A stretch of 18,994 bases of DNA from DATBLY01 sp963705545. GTDB lineage: Bacteria > Actinomycetota > UBA4738 > HRBIN12. Every line of letters starts with the position of its first letter. Position 1 is the stretch's first letter. A program made the position numbers and the translations under genes. The notes below the pieces were generated by a model that made no database searches, was not told the origin of the DNA, and was given only the letters and a program-made list of their open reading frames with translations. The stretch covers positions 1-18,994 of the forward strand of contig CAVPJX010000008.1 in NCBI GenBank assembly GCA_963705545.1. The letters run 5' to 3'. Positions 6,716 through 14,233 of the stretch are shown in pieces.

Positions 6716-8309
6716 CTACTCGATGTAGCCGAGGCCGCGGAGATGCTCCTCCATCTCGTCGGCCTCGGTGTCGGTGACCACGGTGTTGTCCATGCCGGGG
6801 ATCACGACGCCCTGGGTCGACGGCTTCTCGGTGGCCTCGCGCTCGGTGAGCGACGCGCCCGACCCCACCACCTCGTGCAGGATCCGGCCGGTCGGCTTCA
6901 CCGCGGCGGGCGCGTCCAGCGCCGCCAGGATCGTCGGCGCCATGTCGATCAGCGCCGGCGGCGGTCTCGAACGGCCTCACGTTCGGTCCGACCGCCACGA
7001 TCGTCCCCTCGATCCGGTGGTCGCCGCTCACCCAGTCGGCGTCCTCGATCGCGGACTTCGCGTGGGTCAGCGAGTAGCCCTCGGCCGGCTCCATCAGGAT
7101 GTCGGGCGCCGATCCGGCATACTTGCCCTTGAAGATCTCCTCGCGCCGGTAGATCGCCCTCACCGGCGTGCGCCCCGTCTTCGGGTCGACGAACGAGCCC
7201 AGCCGGTCCATCACCTCGTCGCGGACCTTCTCGTAGTCCCCCGGGTCGACGATCCCGTCCACGTCGCGCCCGGCGAGGTTGATCGACACGCCCTCGCCGG
7301 TCGAGCGGATCGTCGTGTAGGCCTTCGTCTTCGACCAGTTCACCGACTGGGGCAGCTAGACCTTCCCGTGCAGGCCGAGCATGTCGTAGACCTTGCGCGC
7401 CACCTTGCGCATCGGGCCCCACTGCATCGGACCCATCACGATGTTCGAGGCCGAGAACTCCAGGTACCCGAACTTCTTCAGCAGGTGGTCCATGTGCAGC
7501 GCGCGCGTGCAGCTCTGGAACCCGTGGTCCGAGATGAACAGGATCACGTCGTCCTCGCGCGCGCGGGACACGAACGCGCCGATCGCGTCGTCGAGCTGCC
7601 GGTAGACGTCGGCGACCTTGCGCCCGATCGCCGTGTCGCGGTTCTTCGCGGTGTCGGGGTGGTCGGGCGCGACGTAGTTCGACAGGCAGTGCTGCGTGCG
7701 GTCCACGCTCACCCAGACCGTGGCGAACAGGTCCCACTCGGTCTCGTCCATCAGGAACGTCGAGGCCGCGATCCGCTTGCCGGTGACGTCGAGCGCCTCG
7801 TCCAGGTACGCGTCGGCGCGGTTGCGGTACGTGGTCCAGCTCATCCCGTTGATCGGCCACTCCAGGCCGGCCTTCGCGAGCGTCTCGGGCAGGTCGGCCG
7901 GGTGGGTGAACGTGCGGTTCTTCGGCAGGACGCCGCCGGCGGCCAGGTGCCCGCTGATCGCGGGCGGCGGGAACGTGAGCGGCACGTCCAGCAGCAGCTG
8001 CTGCTTGCCGGCCGCGGTCAGGTCGTCCAGGAACGTCCGCGCCTTGATGCTCTTGTAGGTGACCGGGAACTGCTTGTGGGTGCCCGGGACCGTCTCGAGG
8101 ATGTCGTAGACGCCGTGGTCCACCGGGTCGACGCCGGTCAGGAAGCTCGGCCACGCCGACCAGCTGTGCGTGGGCACGGTGGAGCGCAGGACGTCCTTCT
8201 GCCCCCGGTCGATCAGGGCCTGCAGGTTCGGCAGGGCGCCCTGCTCGAGCAGGGGGTCGAGGATGCGCCAGTCGGCGCCGTCCCACGCGATCAGGATGAC
8301 TCTGGACAT
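6716..8309 (-). CDS. Alkaline-phosphatase-superfamily nucleotide/phosphodiester hydrolase (in-frame TAG plus one frameshift)
   Basis: This is a metal-dependent phosphodiesterase/nucleotide-pyrophosphatase-type enzyme of about 530 residues. Visible parts are the metal motif ILIAWDGADW (residues 5-14), the nucleophile region THSWSAWPSFLTGVDPVDHG, the VSVDRTQH segment, and the late metal site FISDHGFQS. After GLHGKV a TAG (7358-7356) interrupts the frame. The same frame then continues with LPQSVNWSKTKAYTTI and INLAGRDVDGIVDP, which are standard C-terminal segments of this family. A frameshift at about 6955-6970 leads to ALIDMAPTILAALDAPAAVK and the end GLGYIE at the TAG at 6718-6716. The ATG at 8309 follows GAGAGG. 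The lipocalin-like gene follows after 11 nt. The substrate is unknown. Confidence 0.82.
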
Positions 8310-8346
8310 GCGGAAGAGACCTCTCTATCGGGTTCGAAGCAGTCCG

Positions 8347-8352
8347 AGTCTA
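8347..8352 (-). promoter_or_regulatory. Candidate -10 element (TAGACT) of the phosphohydrolase gene
   Basis: TAGACT on the minus strand lies 37 nt upstream of the ATG at 8309, in the 84-bp gap after the hydrolase-cyclase stop. A GTGACA is present but 20 bp away, longer than the usual spacer, so the -35 is uncertain. Confidence 0.3.
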
Positions 8353-8393
8353 GCGAAACCGCCTGAGTGCACTGTCACCGCCGACCTCCTGGA

Positions 8394-9789
8394 CTACGTG
8401 ACGAAGTCGCCGCGACCCGACGGTGACTGTCCCGACGCTACGAGCTCGACGCGGAACAGCCGCCAGGGACCGGGCACGCCCTTGAGCTCGTGCTCGCCGG
8501 CGTCCTCGAACCGGAGGCCCGGAGCCGGCGACCAGGTCCCGGACGGTGCTCGACACGAGGACCTCGACGGGTCCGGCGAGCGCGCCGATCCGGGCGCCGA
8601 TGTGCACCGCCAGGCCGCGGACGGCGTCGCCGACCAGCTCGAGCTCGCCGGTGTGGACGCCGGCGCGGACCTCGATCCCCAGCTCGCGGACGCTCTCGGC
8701 GATCGCCTGAGCGCACCGCACGGCGCGCGCCGGACCGTCGAACGTGGCGAGGAACCCGTCGCCCGCCGTGTCGATCTCGCGGCCGCGGAAGCGTTCGAGC
8801 TCGGCGCGGACCCGTTCGTGGTGCGCGGTGATCAGCTCGCTCCAGCGCCGATCGCCTAGCTCGGCCGCGCGCTCGGTGGAGCCGACGATGTCGGTGAACA
8901 GGACGGTCGCCAGGACCCGGTCGACGTCGGGGGCGTGCCGCCGGCCCGTGAGGAAGTGCTCGACCTCGTCCAGGACGTCGTCCTGGGTCGCGGTCCAGGG
9001 GGCGGTGTCGCCGCCGGGGAGCTCGACGAACCGGGCGCCGGGGATCCGATCCGCCACGTCGCGCCCGGCCCGGACGACCTCGACCTGGTCGTCGACGCGA
9101 TGCAGGACGAGCGTCGGCACCGCGATCGTCGGAAGGATCGGACGGACGTCGATCTGGTGCCACAGGCGCTCGAGCGCCTCGGCGGAGTTGGGGCTGGCCG
9201 CCTGCCGCATGAAGCGCGCCCACCAGGCCACGTGCTGCTCGTCTCCCGCCATCGAGGGCTGGAACACGGGGACGATCCGCTCCGCGTACGCCCGGGTGCC
9301 CCACCCGTCGGCGAGCTCACGCAGGTAGGCGTCCCACTCGTCCTCGCCCCACTGCCACGGGTAGTCGTCGGACGCCGCTCCCGACGCGGCCACCGCGTAC
9401 AGCGCGAGCGCGCTGACGCGGTCCGGGTACGTCGCGGTGAAGAGGGCGCACAGGCACCCGGCGTCGGAGAAGCCGAAGAGCGCCGGCCGCTCGGCGCCGA
9501 CGGCGTCCAGGACGACGAGCAGGTCGTCCATCAGCACCTCGAGCGGCGGCAGGTCGGACGGCGAGAGGCGATCCGACAGGCCGGTGCCGCGCCGGTCCAT
9601 GAAGATCAGGCGCGAGAAGGACGCGAGCCGCCGCAGGAACCGCGCGTAGTGCGGGCTCTCCCACGCGATCTCGATGTTGTTCACGAACGCCGGCAGGAAC
9701 ACGAGGTCGATCGGGCCCTCGCCCACCACCTGGTAGGCCAGGGACACGTCCCCGTTGCGCGCGTACTGGATCTCCGGCACCTGCGGCAT
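8394..9789 (-). CDS. Alpha/beta-hydrolase fused to a class III adenylate/guanylate cyclase-like domain (one frameshift)
   Basis: This is a two-domain protein of about 465 residues. Residues 1-280 are an alpha/beta-hydrolase: FMDRRGTGLSDR, the nucleophile elbow GFSDAG with S108, and VPTLVLHRVDDQVEVV near the acid residue. Residues about 295-460 are a class III cyclase homology domain: ATVLFTDIVGSTERAAELG and DTAGDGFLATFD supply the two metal aspartates, followed by RAGVHTGELELVGDA and VHIGARIGALAG. The ATG at 9789 follows AAGGA. An extra base near 8516-8517 shifts the frame; the other frame restores LRFEDAGEHELKGVPGPWRL and ends at the TAG at 8396-8394. The substrate-binding Lys, Asp and Asn positions are substituted, so true cyclase activity is doubtful. 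A sensor or hydrolase role is inference. Confidence 0.88.
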
Positions 9790-9908
9790 CCGCGCATCCT
9801 TGACCGCGCCGGCCCGCGGAAGCAACCCGCCTCACCGACCGATCAGGGCCTCACCACCCCGCCGATCGAGTCCCTGCTCGCCACCAGAGCTGCTCAAACC
9901 GGGCTCGG

Positions 9909-9914
9909 TACCGT
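9909..9914 (+). promoter_or_regulatory. Candidate -10 element (TACCGT), leaderless geometry
   Basis: TACCGT ends 7 nt before the ATG at 9922. No Shine-Dalgarno is present between them, so a leaderless transcript for the VOC-peptidase operon is plausible. No clear -35. Confidence 0.4.
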
Positions 9915-9921
9915 GCAACGC

Positions 9922-10368
9922 ATGCCCATCAAGCTCGAGAACGTCGGCATCGCTGTCCGCGACCTCGAAGCGACGATCGCCTTCTTCACCGACCTCGGTC
10001 TGACCGTCCTCGGCCGTGACACGGTCAGCGGCGAGTGGACCGACACCGCCGTCGGCCTCGACGGCAACCACGCCAACATCGCGATGCTCCAGACGCCAGA
10101 CGGCAACGGTCGCCTCGAGCTCTTCGAGTACATCCACCCCGACGCGATCGAGACGGAGCCCACCCGGCCCAACGAGATCGGCATGCACCGCGTCGCCTTC
10201 TCGGTCGACGACATCGACGAGGCCCTCGAGATCGCCGCGAGGCACGGCTGCCACCCGCTGCGCGGCGTGGCGACCTACGAGGACGTCTACAAGCTGACGT
10301 ACGTCCGCGGTCCCAGCGGCATCATCGTGATGCTCGCCGAGGAGCTGAAGAAGAACTCCGATCCATGA
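9922..10368 (+). CDS. VOC-family (glyoxalase/epimerase-like) metalloprotein
   Basis: This intact 148-residue protein shows the two beta-alpha-beta-beta-beta modules of the vicinal oxygen chelate fold. The first begins IKLENVGIAVRDLEATIAFF and the second IGMHRVAFSVDDIDEALEIA. Candidate metal ligands are E113-region residues of LELFEY and H in MHRVAF, plus E near the C-terminus (MLAEEL). The first-strand histidine common in the family is replaced by N (LENVGIA), so metal binding may be altered. Relatives include glyoxalase I, dioxygenases, epimerases and resistance proteins; the reaction is unknown. Its TGA overlaps the next gene's ATG (ATGA), so it is translationally coupled to the S51-type peptidase. 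Confidence 0.88.
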   Translation: MPIKLENVGIAVRDLEATIAFFTDLGLTVLGRDTVSGEWTDTAVGLDGNHANIAMLQTPDGNGRLELFEYIHPDAIETEPTRPNEIGMHRVAFSVDDIDEALEIAARHGCHPLRGVATYEDVYKLTYVRGPSGIIVMLAEELKKNSDP

Positions 10369-11042
10369 AGCTGCTCCTGACGTCCGCCGGCATCAAGAAC
10401 ACGAGCATCCGCGACGCGCTGGTCGAGCTCCTGGGCAAGCCGATCGCCGACGCCGACGCGCTCTGCATCCCCACCGCGGCGTACGGGCACCCCCAGCTCG
10501 GTCCCGACGCGGCGTGGCGGTTCGTCAGCGGACAGGAGCCCAGGACCCCCATGACCGAGCTGGGTTGGAAGTCCCTGGGGGTGCTGGAGCTCACCGCGCT
10601 GCCCAGCATCGGCGAGGAACGCTGGGTCCCCTGGGTCCGGGAGACCGACGTCCTGCTGGTCAACGGCGGCGACCCCCTGTACCTGTGTCACTGGATGCGG
10701 GAGTCGGGGCTGGCGGATCTCCTGCCGTCGCTGCCCGAGACGGTCTGGGTGGGGCTGAGCGCCGGGAGCCTGGTGATGACCCCGCGGGTCGGGGAGGAGT
10801 TCGTCGGGTGGGAGCCGCCCACCGGTGACGACGGCGCGCTGGGCGTCGTGGACTTCTCGATCTTCCCGCACGTGGATCACGAGCTCCTGCCGGACAACAC
10901 GATGGCCGCCGCGGAACGATGGGCGGCCGGGATCGCGGGTCCGGCGTACGCGATCGACGACGAGACCGCCATCCGGGTGATCGACGGCACCGTCGACGTC
11001 GTCTCCGAGGGGCACTGGAGGCTGTTCACCCCCAGCCCGTGA
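10365..11042 (+). CDS. Peptidase S51 / type 1 glutamine amidotransferase-like protein (dipeptidase E-like)
   Basis: This is an intact 225-residue cytoplasmic protein. The fold signature of the S51 family is clear: KLLLTSAGIKN at the N-terminus, VLLVNGGDPLYL at about 96-107, the nucleophile elbow VGLSAGS with S132, and DFSIFPHVDHELLPDN with the probable catalytic H169. Dipeptidase E hydrolyses Asp-Xaa dipeptides; other S51 members act on cyanophycin or other peptides, so the substrate here is open. The C-terminal AIDDETAIRVIDGTVDVVSE is typical of the family. The start ATG overlaps the VOC stop by 4 bp. The gene is convergent with the SRPBCC gene, with 30 nt between stops and no obvious terminator. 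Confidence 0.88.
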   Translation: MKLLLTSAGIKNTSIRDALVELLGKPIADADALCIPTAAYGHPQLGPDAAWRFVSGQEPRTPMTELGWKSLGVLELTALPSIGEERWVPWVRETDVLLVNGGDPLYLCHWMRESGLADLLPSLPETVWVGLSAGSLVMTPRVGEEFVGWEPPTGDDGALGVVDFSIFPHVDHELLPDNTMAAAERWAAGIAGPAYAIDDETAIRVIDGTVDVVSEGHWRLFTPSP

Positions 11043-11072
11043 CGATCGCGGCTCCGCCCGATCTCGCTAGCG

Positions 11073-11515
11073 TTAGCCCGCGGTGCGTCCTTCCAGGTGA
11101 GCCTTGATGTTGGCGAGGTCTCGGTGAAGGCCCTTCGGGATGTCCTCGAGAGCTTCCAGCTCGTGACCTTCGCCAAGAAGGTCGGCTCGACGATCTCGGC
11201 GCTCTTGGTCAGCGTCGTCGACGCGCCGTCGCCGGCGAGCGAGAACCGATGACGGGCGAGTCCGAGCGCTCCCTTGGACTCCCAGGCGAACGCGCTGCCG
11301 GGTGAGACCTCCGTGATGGTGCTCTGCTCGCGTTGCGTTCCGAACTGCTTCGCCGTCGTGGAGAACACGCTGCCGACGGCCACGGGCCCTTCGGTCGTCT
11401 TCGTCACCTCGAGGCCGTCGCCCGACCACTCGGCGTGTCGAGGGAAATCGGCGACGTAGTCGTACACGTGACCGATCGGTGCGTCGATCGAGATCTGATC
11501 CTCGAAACGCTTCAC
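11073..11515 (-). CDS. SRPBCC-family (START-like) protein (one frameshift)
   Basis: This is a protein of about 147 residues of the SRPBCC/polyketide-cyclase-like superfamily, which form a hydrophobic ligand cavity. It opens FEDQISIDAPIGHVYDYVAD, the usual first strand and helix. FPRHAEWS follows, then FAWESKGALGLARHRFSLAG and TLTKSAEI. The GTG at 11515 follows AGGGGGA. The frame is lost at about 11145-11165 (one base missing); the other frame gives EALEDIPKGLHRDLANIKAH and ends at the TAA at 11075-11073, giving the expected amphipathic C-terminal helix. It is divergent from DNA polymerase IV with 57 bp between starts. The ligand is unknown. Confidence 0.82.
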
Positions 11516-11572
11516 GATGTCCCCCTGTCATGGCCGCGACTCGATGTCGGAGGGTAGTGCGACCATCAGTCG

Positions 11573-12763
11573 GTGTCGAACGAAGGCACGATCCTGCACG
11601 CGGACGCCGACTCCTTCTACGCGTCGGTCGAGCAGCGGGACGACCCGAGCCTGAGAGGCCGCCCCGTCATCGTGGGCGGCGGCGTGGTGCTGGCGGCCAG
11701 CTACGAGGCCAAGGCGTACGGCGTGCGCACGCCGATGGGCCACGTCCAGGCGCTCCGGCTGTGCCCGGAGGCGATCGTCGTCTCGCCGCGCATGGAGGCC
11801 TACAGCGCGGCGAGCAAGGCGATGTTCGAGGTCGTTCAACGACACGACGCCGTTCGTCGAAGGGCTGTCGATCGACGAGGCGTTCCTGGAGGTCGGCGGG
11901 CTGCGGAAGATCTCGGGAACGCCGACGGAGATCGCGGTCCGCCTGCGCGAGAGGTCCGCGAGAAGGTCGGCCTGCCGATCACCGTGGGCGTGGCCCGGAC
12001 GAAGTTCCTCGCCAAGGTGGCGAGCGGGGTCGCGAAGCCGGACGGTCTGTTGGTCGTCCCGATCGACGGCGAGCTGGCGTTCCTGCACCCGCTGCCGGTC
12101 GAGCGTCTGTGGGGGGTGGGACCGGTGACCGCGGACAAGCTCCGCGAGCGCTCGATCACCACGGTGGCGGAGGTCGCCCGGCTCGGTGAACCGGCCCTGG
12201 TGCGGATCCTCGGCCGCGCCTCGGGGCGTCACCTCCACGCGCTCGCGCACAACCGGGATCCCCGGCGGGTCGACATCGGCCGCCGGCGCCGCTCGATCGG
12301 GACCCAGCGCGCGCTCGGCCGACGACCGAGATCACCGGAGACGCTCGACGCCGACCTCATCGCGCTGGTGGATCGCCTGACGCGCAGGCTGCGAGCGGCG
12401 CACCGGGTCTGCCGCACGGTCGTGCTCCGCCTCCGGTTCGACGACTTCACGCGAGCGACGCGGTCGCACACGATCCCCGAGGCGACGGCCGATACCGCGA
12501 CGTTGCTCGCGGCCGAGCGAGCGCTGCTCGTGGCGGCGCTGCCGATGATCCGGGATCAGGGCATCACGCTGATCGGCATCAGCTTCACCAACCTCCACGA
12601 CGACGGGGCGATCCAGCTCGCGTTGCCGTTCGACGGCTGGCACGGATCGTCGATCGACGCCACGCTCGACACGGTGCGTGACCGGTTCGGATCGTCGGCC
12701 ATCACGCGCGGCGTCCTCCTCGGGCGCCGCGAGGGCCTTCGGGTTCCGCTCCTCCCTGACTAG
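11573..12763 (+). CDS. dinB: DNA polymerase IV, Y-family translesion polymerase (two compensating frameshifts)
   Basis: This is a Y-family lesion-bypass polymerase of about 396 residues. Residues 7-20 (ILHADADSFYASVE) carry the first catalytic Asp pair, followed by VLAASYEAKAYGVRTPM. Between about 11833 (one extra base) and about 11951 (one base missing) the frame is shifted. The alternate frame there reads FNDTTPFVEGLSIDEAFLEV, which holds the second catalytic Asp-Glu. The frame then returns at VREKVGLPITVGVARTKFLA. The HhH thumb (LWGVGPVTADKLRERSI), the little-finger domain and a C-terminal clamp-binding motif QLALPF follow. As written, the product would lack the SIDE motif; this is probably assembly error. 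The start is the GTG at 11573; no good Shine-Dalgarno is present. It likely acts in SOS or mutagenic repair (family knowledge); no LexA box was recognised. Confidence 0.9.
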   Translation: MSNEGTILHADADSFYASVEQRDDPSLRGRPVIVGGGVVLAASYEAKAYGVRTPMGHVQALRLCPEAIVVSPRMEAYSAASKAMFEVVQRHDAVRRRAVDRRGVPGGRRAAEDLGNADGDRGPPAREVREKVGLPITVGVARTKFLAKVASGVAKPDGLLVVPIDGELAFLHPLPVERLWGVGPVTADKLRERSITTVAEVARLGEPALVRILGRASGRHLHALAHNRDPRRVDIGRRRRSIGTQRALGRRPRSPETLDADLIALVDRLTRRLRAAHRVCRTVVLRLRFDDFTRATRSHTIPEATADTATLLAAERALLVAALPMIRDQGITLIGISFTNLHDDGAIQLALPFDGWHGSSIDATLDTVRDRFGSSAITRGVLLGRREGLRVPLLPD

Positions 12764-12785
12764 CGGTCGAGCGGAACGGCGGTCC

Positions 12786-13112
12786 TTACAACTGGCGGAC
12801 GGGCATCGGCGGAGGCGGCGCCGAGAAGTCCATCGGGTGGATGTCCTCGATCGATGTCCTGAACCACGTGTCGAACTCGTTGTCCGACGCGGCCAACTTG
12901 CCGAGGAACGTCTCCGCCCCCGGACCATCGATCACGACGACCGCGAGGTCGGAGCCGTCCGGATTCGCCTGGTGCCATGAGGCGTGCGTGGTCAGTCCCA
13001 GCCGCTGGTTCATGTCGTCGAACTCCGCCTTACGGGGTCCGGTCAGCTCGCCGCACCACGACTCCCAGGTCTCGAGCTTGCCCGGCTTGATCGGTACCGC
13101 CATCGCTTCCAT
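12786..13112 (-). CDS. Small conserved protein, DUF6176/ABM-like
   Basis: This intact 108-residue protein begins MEAMAVPIKPGKLETWESWC and continues ELTGPRKAEFDDMNQRLGLT. DLAVVVIDGPGAETFLGKLA and WFRTSIEDIHPMDFS then follow. This order resembles DUF6176-type and antibiotic-biosynthesis-monooxygenase-like alpha/beta sandwich proteins, in which a helix and strand pair wraps a small cavity. I recognise the pattern but cannot confirm the family here, and no function is known to me. GAGGAG lies 9 nt before the ATG at 13112; the ATG three codons later is an alternative start. The gene is convergent with dinB, 22 nt apart. Confidence 0.72.
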   Translation of the reverse strand: MEAMAVPIKPGKLETWESWCGELTGPRKAEFDDMNQRLGLTTHASWHQANPDGSDLAVVVIDGPGAETFLGKLAASDNEFDTWFRTSIEDIHPMDFSAPPPPMPVRQL

Positions 13113-13261
13113 CAGGGATCGCTCCTCGCGTCTCGACTGCTGCGCACACTACTCGGTTCACGCCGAGCTCCCCCGGCGGGATCCACGCCGCGCGACCGAC
13201 GCTGTCGATCCAGGCGCGTCGGTGTCATCCGGCCCAGCGCTCACGCGACCAGCGCCTGCAA

Positions 13262-13277
13262 CGTGACGGTGGTCACG
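13262..13277. repeat. Inverted repeat CGTGAC-ggtg-GTCACG upstream of vapBC
   Basis: Perfect 6-bp arms with a 4-bp centre lie about 70 bp upstream of vapB, followed by another GTCACG half at 13282-13287. It could be a second regulator site or chance in G/C-rich DNA. The rest of the 235-bp gap at 13113-13347 shows no gene. Confidence 0.3.
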
Positions 13278-13318
13278 GCCGGTCACGAGATCAGCGGCTA
13301 GGGTGGCTGGGGGGTCGT

Positions 13319-13343
13319 TACATCAGTTCGAGAGAGTGATGTA
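13319..13343. promoter_or_regulatory. vapBC operator: inverted repeat TACATCA-N11-TGATGTA
   Basis: Perfect 7-bp arms (13319-13325 and 13337-13343) with an 11-bp spacer end 4 bp before the vapB ATG. VapB-VapC complexes typically bind such repeats over their own promoter. The position, covering the expected promoter and translation start region, fits autoregulation. The arms are A/T-richer than the surrounding DNA. Confidence 0.65.
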
Positions 13344-13347
13344 GCCT

Positions 13348-13569
13348 ATGACCGTGAAGCGGCTCCAGATCATGATCGACGAGGACCTCGACCAGATCCT
13401 CGATCGGATGGCCGTCGACGAGAAGACGTCGAAGGCGGCCCTGATCCGTCGGTTCGTGCGGGAACGGGTCGCTCCCCTCCCGCCGATCCAGGACGACGCG
13501 CTCTGGGAACTGGTCGGTGACATCAGCGTCGAGCCCGCGTCGGTGGACGACGTCGTCTACCCGCGGTGA
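13348..13569 (+). CDS. vapB: VapB-type antitoxin, ribbon-helix-helix
   Basis: This is an intact 73-residue protein. Residues 3-37 fit a MetJ/Arc/CopG ribbon-helix-helix DNA-binding domain: a short strand KRLQIMID, then helices EDLDQILDRMAVDEKTSKAA and LIRRFVRERV. The acidic C-terminal tail (ALWELVGDISVEPASVDDVV) is the part that normally wraps and blocks the VapC active site. No Shine-Dalgarno of usual spacing is seen before the ATG at 13348. A perfect inverted repeat immediately upstream is the likely operator. The TGA overlaps the vapC GTG start (GTGA), giving tight translational coupling. Confidence 0.85.
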   Translation: MTVKRLQIMIDEDLDQILDRMAVDEKTSKAALIRRFVRERVAPLPPIQDDALWELVGDISVEPASVDDVVYPR

Positions 13570-13961
13570 TCTTCGTCGACTCCTCGTTCTGGATCGGCTT
13601 GGTGAACGACCGGGACGCCCGTCATGCGGAGGCGACCGACCTCCTGGGAACCGTAGGGACGCAGCTCGTCACCTCGAACCACGTGCTGGGCGAGTCGTGG
13701 ACGTGGATCCGGCGGCGAGCCGGCCACGCCGACGCCGTCCGGTTCCTGGACCGTATCGAGGCGTCGCCACGGCTCCGGGTCGTCCACGTGGACGACGAGC
13801 TCGAGGGACGCGCGTGGACGTGGCTCCGCAGGCACGACGAGCGCGAGTACTCGTTCGTCGACGCGACGAGCTTCGCGCTGATGCGCTCGATGAAGATCAA
13901 GGACGCGCTCGCGTTCGACGGCGACTTCAGCGCCGCCGGCTTCCGCGAGCTCCGGCCGTAG
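13566..13961 (+). CDS. vapC: VapC-type toxin, PIN-domain ribonuclease
   Basis: This is an intact 131-residue PIN-domain protein. The four acidic residues expected of the Mg-dependent RNase site are visible: D5 (FVDSSF), E43 (LGESWT), D99 (FVDATSFALM) and D118 (AFDGDF, with D120 nearby). VapC toxins cleave tRNA or rRNA and arrest growth when free of VapB; the RNA target cannot be read here. The start is the GTG at 13566, overlapping vapB by 4 bp. All catalytic residues are present, so the toxin is probably functional. One nt after its stop, in the opposite orientation, a cyclase relic ends. Confidence 0.9.
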   Translation: MIFVDSSFWIGLVNDRDARHAEATDLLGTVGTQLVTSNHVLGESWTWIRRRAGHADAVRFLDRIEASPRLRVVHVDDELEGRAWTWLRRHDEREYSFVDATSFALMRSMKIKDALAFDGDFSAAGFRELRP

Positions 13962-13962
13962 C

Positions 13963-14195
13963 TCACCCTTCACGTCGGACCGTGTACAACCGGACCGGGC
14001 CCGAGATCCCCTTCAGCTCCACGGGGCCGATCTCCGCGTACGACACGGGCGCGGACCCTGCGACGTCGACCACGGCCCTGGCTGACGACCACCTCGCCGG
14101 CTCCCGCGTGGCCGGCGACCCGCGAGGCGATGTTTCACCGTCCCGCCGTAGTAGTCGCCCTTATCGGCCCACGGCCCGGCACAGACGCCAGCGGT
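13963..14195 (-). pseudogene. Relic of a class III nucleotide cyclase, C-terminal end only
   Basis: No single frame is open, but the minus strand reads AGPWADKGDYYGGTV from about 14195. After dropping one base of the TTT run at 14133-14135 it continues NIASRVAGHAGAGEVVVSQ. After dropping one base of the CCC run at 14076-14078 it continues VVDVAGSAPVSYAEIGPVEL, then KGISGPVRLYTVRREG to a TGA at 13965-13963. This is the last ~75 residues of a class III cyclase domain, with the canonical Asp (KGDYYG) and Asn/Arg (VNIASR). The metal-binding N-terminal half is absent in all frames, and a TGA lies just upstream. It ends 1 nt from vapC and begins about 40 nt past the VOC gene stop. Confidence 0.65.
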
Positions 14196-14233
14196 CGGGG
14201 CGGGTCGGGCCGATCACGAAGAGCTGATGGACC

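Noticed and set aside
7356..7358. Genome-wide recoding of TAG as an amino acid
   Set aside because: Intact genes here, including the propeller, vapC and dinB, end at TAG exactly where their families end.
6768..8366. A 532-codon open frame on the plus strand opposite the phosphohydrolase
   Set aside because: It is rich in R, V, H and D with no recognisable motif and lies opposite strong metal-site motifs; it is the usual antisense shadow in G/C-rich DNA.
13962..14233. A new small gene between vapC and the VOC gene
   Set aside because: Open frames here have no ribosome site or motif; the minus-strand reading instead matches a degraded cyclase C-terminus.
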